Part shown: positions 36,596 through 39,245 of the stretch, piece by piece
Position numbering within the stretch: the first letter of the stretch is position 1
Layout of the letters: each line of letters opens with the position of its first letter
NCBI GenBank assembly: GCA_013349285.1
Contig: DUZU01000027.1
Location: 1-39,245 of the forward strand
Source: Deltaproteobacteria bacterium
GTDB lineage: Bacteria > Desulfobacterota > Desulfobulbia > Desulfobulbales > Desulfurivibrionaceae
Length of the DNA stretch: 39,245 bases
Reading direction: 5' to 3'
Made by a program: the position numbers and the translations under genes
Notes under the pieces: generated by a model
Told to the model about the DNA's origin: nothing
The model's input: the letters and a program-made list of their open reading frames with translations, nothing else
Database searches by the model: none

Positions 36596-37233
36596 TACTC
36601 CTCCAAAGCCAAACGGATCAGGGCATTGACGATGGCCGCGGCAATGGAGCTGCCGCCCTTTCTGCCCAGGCTGGTGATAAAGGGATATTCTTTTTCCGCC
36701 AGAATATCCTTGGATTCCACCGCGTTGACAAAGCCGACCGGCACCCCGACCACCAAACCAGGGCGCTGCTCCGCAGGCAGTGTTTCCATACAAGCCATAA
36801 CCTTAAGCAGGGCGGTGGGGGCATTGCCAACCGCGACGATACCGATATTTTCCGCCAACCCCTTTTCAATGGCCACCTCGGAGCGGGTTTTGCCCTGCTC
36901 CTTGGCAATGACCGCCAGATCGGGGTCGGCCACCTTGCAGATCACCCTGCCGCCCCACTTGGCCAGCAACCCCTTGCTGACGCCGGAGGCAGACATATTG
37001 ACATCGGTGAGGATATTTTTGCCTGAGCGAATCGCATCAATCCCGGCTCTAACCGCCTCAGGATGAAAGAGCATGCTCTTGGCAAAAGAAAAATCTCCGG
37101 TGGCATGAATCACCCGCTGGACCACCTTGAAGGTCTTGGGATCAAAATCAGTGGGGCCGAGCTCCTCGGCAATGATCCGGAAGCTTTCGCCTTCGATGTC
37201 TTCGGGTTTTATTTTGGTGATTCTTGGGTCCAT
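36595..37233 (-). CDS. cbiC: Precorrin-8X methylmutase CbiC (CobH)
   Basis: CbiC moves the methyl group from C11 to C12 to form cobyrinate. The 212-residue protein has the catalytic histidine H43 in RVIHATGDFSF, the same number as in characterised CobH. ILTDVNMSASGVSKG and GIVAVGNAPTALLKVM with VVGVPVGFVNAVESKD are also diagnostic. It ends ALIRLALEE, overlapping cbiD by one base. Upstream, 500 bases of structured repeat separate it from cbiA, so it may rely on readthrough or a promoter of its own; none is obvious. Confidence 0.96.
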   Translation of the reverse strand: MDPRITKIKPEDIEGESFRIIAEELGPTDFDPKTFKVVQRVIHATGDFSFAKSMLFHPEAVRAGIDAIRSGKNILTDVNMSASGVSKGLLAKWGGRVICKVADPDLAVIAKEQGKTRSEVAIEKGLAENIGIVAVGNAPTALLKVMACMETLPAEQRPGLVVGVPVGFVNAVESKDILAEKEYPFITSLGRKGGSSIAAAIVNALIRLALEE

Positions 37234-37261
37234 ATTAATAATCTTCTATTCCTTTATTATT

Positions 37262-37287
37262 AACTCACACGCTAATGCGTGTGAGTT
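37262..37287. other. Perfect 11-base-pair hairpin upstream of cbiC
   Basis: AACTCACACGC (37262-37272) and GCGTGTGAGTT (37277-37287) enclose the loop TAAT. It sits between repeat unit 3 and the cbiC start. There is no clean T run, so it may be an attenuator-like or repeat-derived structure rather than a terminator. Confidence 0.5.
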
Positions 37288-37306
37288 CTTTCCCCCCATT
37301 TGGCCT

Positions 37307-37472
37307 GCTGAGCATCGCAGGCGATGGCGGATAAAGACGCTATAACCTGTTTGAGGCGCAGCCGAGTTTTATAGCGTCCCGCCATCGCCGAGAAGCACAA
37401 GGAAGCCCGCAGGGCCAGGACGGTCGGGGTGCCCTTTTCTTGTTTCTTCTTTTGGGCACGCAAAAGAAGAAA
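37307..37472 (+). repeat. Structured repeat unit 3 (three-hairpin element)
   Basis: Unit 3 has the plan of unit 2 with different stems. GGCGATGGCGG (37320-37330), bulge ATAAA and GACGCTATAA (37336-37345) pair perfectly with 37369-37389. The apex has CTGTTTGAG and GAGTT. A GCCC-GCA-GGGC hairpin follows. The terminal hairpin TTTCTTCTTTTG / CAAAAGAAGAAA (37443-37472) is perfect and has the same GGCACG loop as unit 2. Confidence 0.78.
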
Positions 37473-37520
37473 GGCTTAAATCTCTAATAATTATAGGAGA
37501 TCACATCCTCTTAACTTTAT

Positions 37521-37702
37521 GTTCATTTCTTTGTTGCCCAAAGAAACGAACCAGCAGCGAAGCGGCGAAGAAATGCACCCTGTCCCTTGCCCTGCTAAAG
37601 CAGGGTCCCCTGCGCTGCTCGAAATAATCTGGCGCTCTGGAACTCGGGCTTCGCCCTCAAACAGGCCATCGCGCTTTTCAGGTTATTTCTGTGCTGCTCG
37701 GC
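37521..37702 (-). repeat. Structured repeat unit 4 (three-hairpin element)
   Basis: Read on the minus strand, the unit has the stem GAAATAACCTG, bulge AAAA and GCGC, paired with 37621-37640 with one mismatch in the first stem. The apex is the same as in unit 1. The second hairpin is CCCTGCT/AGCAGGG. The terminal hairpin of 13 pairs (37521-37551) has loop GGCAA. It faces unit 3 tail to tail and ends about 30 bases from the cbiA stop. Confidence 0.75.
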
Positions 37703-37732
37703 TGCGTGCCAATGGGGAGTTATCTCCTCACT

Positions 37733-39085
37733 TCATTTTGTCTTACTGGTCAAACACTCACTTACAAAAGCAACAACCGCCTCCGGGTTATACCCGAAAT
37801 GCAGATGCAGATAACCGCCGATCACATTTTTATAACTATACCCTTCCCGCTCCCCATTATTCACCACATACAGCCGATCAATAGAATCCGGCATCTCATC
37901 GATGGTTGAATAATGAAACTCATGGCCCCGCAGCACCGTACCCTTGGCCCCTAAAAAACAATCCCTTTCCAGGGCAATCTCCCGATAGCCCAAAGCGGCC
38001 CGCCGGGTCTGCATCCTGGCCGTAACCGGAAAAACCCCGGCCATGGGCTGCAGCTTATCATCATTATCGACAATCCCCTGGCTGAGATACATAAAACCGC
38101 CGCATTCGGCGTAAATCGGCCGACCGGCCTCGGCCCAGGCCTTGATGGCCGAGCGCATCGGCTCGTTGGCGGCAAGCTTATCGGCAAAAAGCTCGGGGTA
38201 ACCGCCGCCCAGATAAAGGCCGCTTACTCCGGCCGGTATTGCCCGATCAATCAACGGGCTGAAAAAAACCAGCTCGGCCCCGGCCGCCCGCAGCAGATCA
38301 AGGTTGTCCTCATAGTAAAAACAAAAGGCCTGGTCCCGGGCCACCCCGATCTTAACCTTGGCCGGGAGATAATCCTGCTCGCCGCTCTCCCGGTTTGCCC
38401 CGGCGTTCTCCGAGGCCAGTGCCACCAGCCTATTCAAATCGACATGCTCGGTAATGGTCGCGGCCAACCTGGCAATGGCCTCCTTGGAGATCGGCTCCTC
38501 CTCGCCCATCTTAAGCCCCAGATGCCGGCCGGGAATCGCAAAGTCAAGATTTCTCGGCAGATAGCCGATGATCTCGGCCCGGCAATGCTTTTTGATGGCC
38601 TCACTCACCAGGGCCAGATGGCGCTCGCTGCCGATCCGGTTCAAGATCACCGCCCTGGGTGCCACCTCCGGGGCAAGGGTCTCAAAACCCTTGAGCACCG
38701 CGGCCACGCTTTCCGCGGCCGAGGCAACATCGAGAATCAGCACCACCGGCACCTGCAAAGCCTCGGCCAGGGCGGCGCTGGATGAAGTGTTGCCGTCAAA
38801 CATCCCCATCACCCCTTCGATGATCGAGATATCCGCCCCCCGGCTGTGCAGGGCAAAGGTACGAGCCACGAACTCTTCGCCGCTCATCCAGAGATCAAGA
38901 TTGCGTGATTCGCGCCCAGTCACCAACCGGTGCAGGGAGGGGTCGATAAAGTCCGGCCCGCACTTGAAGGGCTGCACCTTCAGGCCCTGGGCCTTGAGGG
39001 CGGCCAGCAACCCCAGGGTGATGGTGGTTTTGCCGGAGCCGCTCTGGGTGCCGGCCACCACAATGGCGGGGCTGCTAGTTGCCAT
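37733..39085 (-). CDS. cbiA: Cobyrinate a,c-diamide synthase CbiA (CobB)
   Basis: CbiA amidates the a and c side chains of cobyrinate using glutamine and ATP. The 450-residue protein has an N-terminal dethiobiotin-synthetase-like ATPase domain with the P-loop GTQSGSGKTT and the substrate region CGPDFIDPSLH. The C-terminal class I glutamine amidotransferase has the nucleophile cysteine in YAECGGFMYLSQG near residue 328 and HEFHYS with its histidine. I start at ATG 39085 (MATSSPAIVVAG); a longer frame to 39199 would lie over the end of the upstream gene. The start overlaps that gene's stop by 11 bases. Confidence 0.95.
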   Translation of the reverse strand: MATSSPAIVVAGTQSGSGKTTITLGLLAALKAQGLKVQPFKCGPDFIDPSLHRLVTGRESRNLDLWMSGEEFVARTFALHSRGADISIIEGVMGMFDGNTSSSAALAEALQVPVVLILDVASAAESVAAVLKGFETLAPEVAPRAVILNRIGSERHLALVSEAIKKHCRAEIIGYLPRNLDFAIPGRHLGLKMGEEEPISKEAIARLAATITEHVDLNRLVALASENAGANRESGEQDYLPAKVKIGVARDQAFCFYYEDNLDLLRAAGAELVFFSPLIDRAIPAGVSGLYLGGGYPELFADKLAANEPMRSAIKAWAEAGRPIYAECGGFMYLSQGIVDNDDKLQPMAGVFPVTARMQTRRAALGYREIALERDCFLGAKGTVLRGHEFHYSTIDEMPDSIDRLYVVNNGEREGYSYKNVIGGYLHLHFGYNPEAVVAFVSECLTSKTK

Positions 39086-39245
39086 CGACCCTGCCCGCTG
39101 TTTTTTCCGCGAGCAGAAGCTGCGGGTAGATGGTGCCGGCCAGGAAACGCACCCCTTCAAGCATCCGCAGGGTGGGCCGGGAAACCAGCGGTTCCTCAAC
39201 CAGCACTATCCTGTTTTCCCGCACCGCCTTGATCGCGGCAAAGCC
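39075..39245 (-). CDS. C-terminal end of a BtuF/FecB-type ABC transporter substrate-binding protein (partial)
   Basis: Only the last 56 residues are inside the window. They read FAAIKAVRENRIVLVEEPLV, then RPTLRMLEGVRFLAGTIYP, and finish AEKTAGRVDGN before a TAG. This matches the C-terminal lobe of periplasmic binding proteins for corrinoids or iron chelates (TroA-like fold), where 'xAxxxGRVxxVxxxxxxRPGPRxxxGL' is the rule. In a cobalamin cluster a corrinoid- or cobalt-related substrate is likely. The stop overlaps the cbiA start by 11 bases, so the genes are cotranscribed. The rest lies to the right of the window. Confidence 0.75.
   Translation of the reverse strand, partial: GFAAIKAVRENRIVLVEEPLVSRPTLRMLEGVRFLAGTIYPQLLLAEKTAGRVDGN

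Noticed and set aside
35636-37066. A 476-codon open frame antisense to cbiD and cbiC
   Set aside because: It is the shadow of well-identified genes on the other strand, rich in G, R, H and P, with no family match.
32176-37702. Reading the structured repeats as integron attC sites
   Set aside because: The bulged variable stems are reminiscent, but there is no integrase, no cassette array, and the units flank metabolic genes in inverted pairs rather than direct order.
32176-37702. A CRISPR array
   Set aside because: Units are about 170 bases, few, inverted and not regularly spaced; no cas genes are present.
30282-39245. A cobalamin riboswitch within the cbi cluster
   Set aside because: No B12-box or matching core was seen in any intergenic interval; if present it should lie upstream of the binding-protein gene beyond the right edge.

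Overview
The window looks like a chromosomal segment from a Gram-negative, anaerobic, motile bacterium, most likely a Desulfobacterota member near the Desulfobulbales. Three things support this: lipid A genes, a small PxxKW-type cysteine protein that I associate with sulfate reducers, and a cobalamin cluster of the oxygen-independent (early cobalt insertion) type, with both cbiD and cbiG. The taxonomic call is inference from gene content; no rRNA or tRNA gene was found.

Layout. Positions 1-5179 are read leftward: pilC, eno, an IHF/HU-like gene with its own terminator, then lpxD, fabZ and the start of lpxA, which runs off the left edge. Positions 5180-9664 hold small or poorly known genes: the PxxKW protein, an unknown helical protein behind a flavodoxin-fold protein, a membrane-anchored unknown, a lipoprotein and a Bax-inhibitor-1 family membrane protein. 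Positions 9740-11594 hold an AI-2E/PerM family membrane protein and a ribonuclease Z-like hydrolase, read leftward. Positions 11732-16772 hold a large SNF2-type ATPase with a coupled EamA transporter, read rightward.

Positions 16976-20404 form a motility and second-messenger block: motA and motB overlap, and are followed by an intact diguanylate cyclase overlapping a YcgR-like PilZ gene. A FliA-like promoter candidate lies before the cyclase. The simplest reading is that the cyclase makes cyclic di-GMP and the PilZ protein passes the signal to the MotAB stator. A P2-type cation ATPase with an unusual M4 motif follows (20607-23258). A leftward membrane-organisation operon comes next: nfeD with a protease domain, short nfeD, floA and an unknown small membrane protein (23303-26748). 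Then come two small unknown genes, an ankyrin-repeat protein and a PAS histidine kinase.

Positions 30421-39245 hold a leftward cobalamin cluster. In transcription order it is the end of a substrate-binding protein, cbiA, cbiC, cbiD, cbiET, cbiL, cbiF, cbiG and cbiH. Most neighbours overlap by a few bases. At two points the cluster is interrupted by pairs of a structured repeat, 32176-32698 and 37307-37702. The four units share loops, a bulge and a three-hairpin plan, but their stem sequences differ while keeping their pairing. This is the most unusual signal in the window. A decayed copy of the 5' end of cbiG lies between the two units of the first pair.
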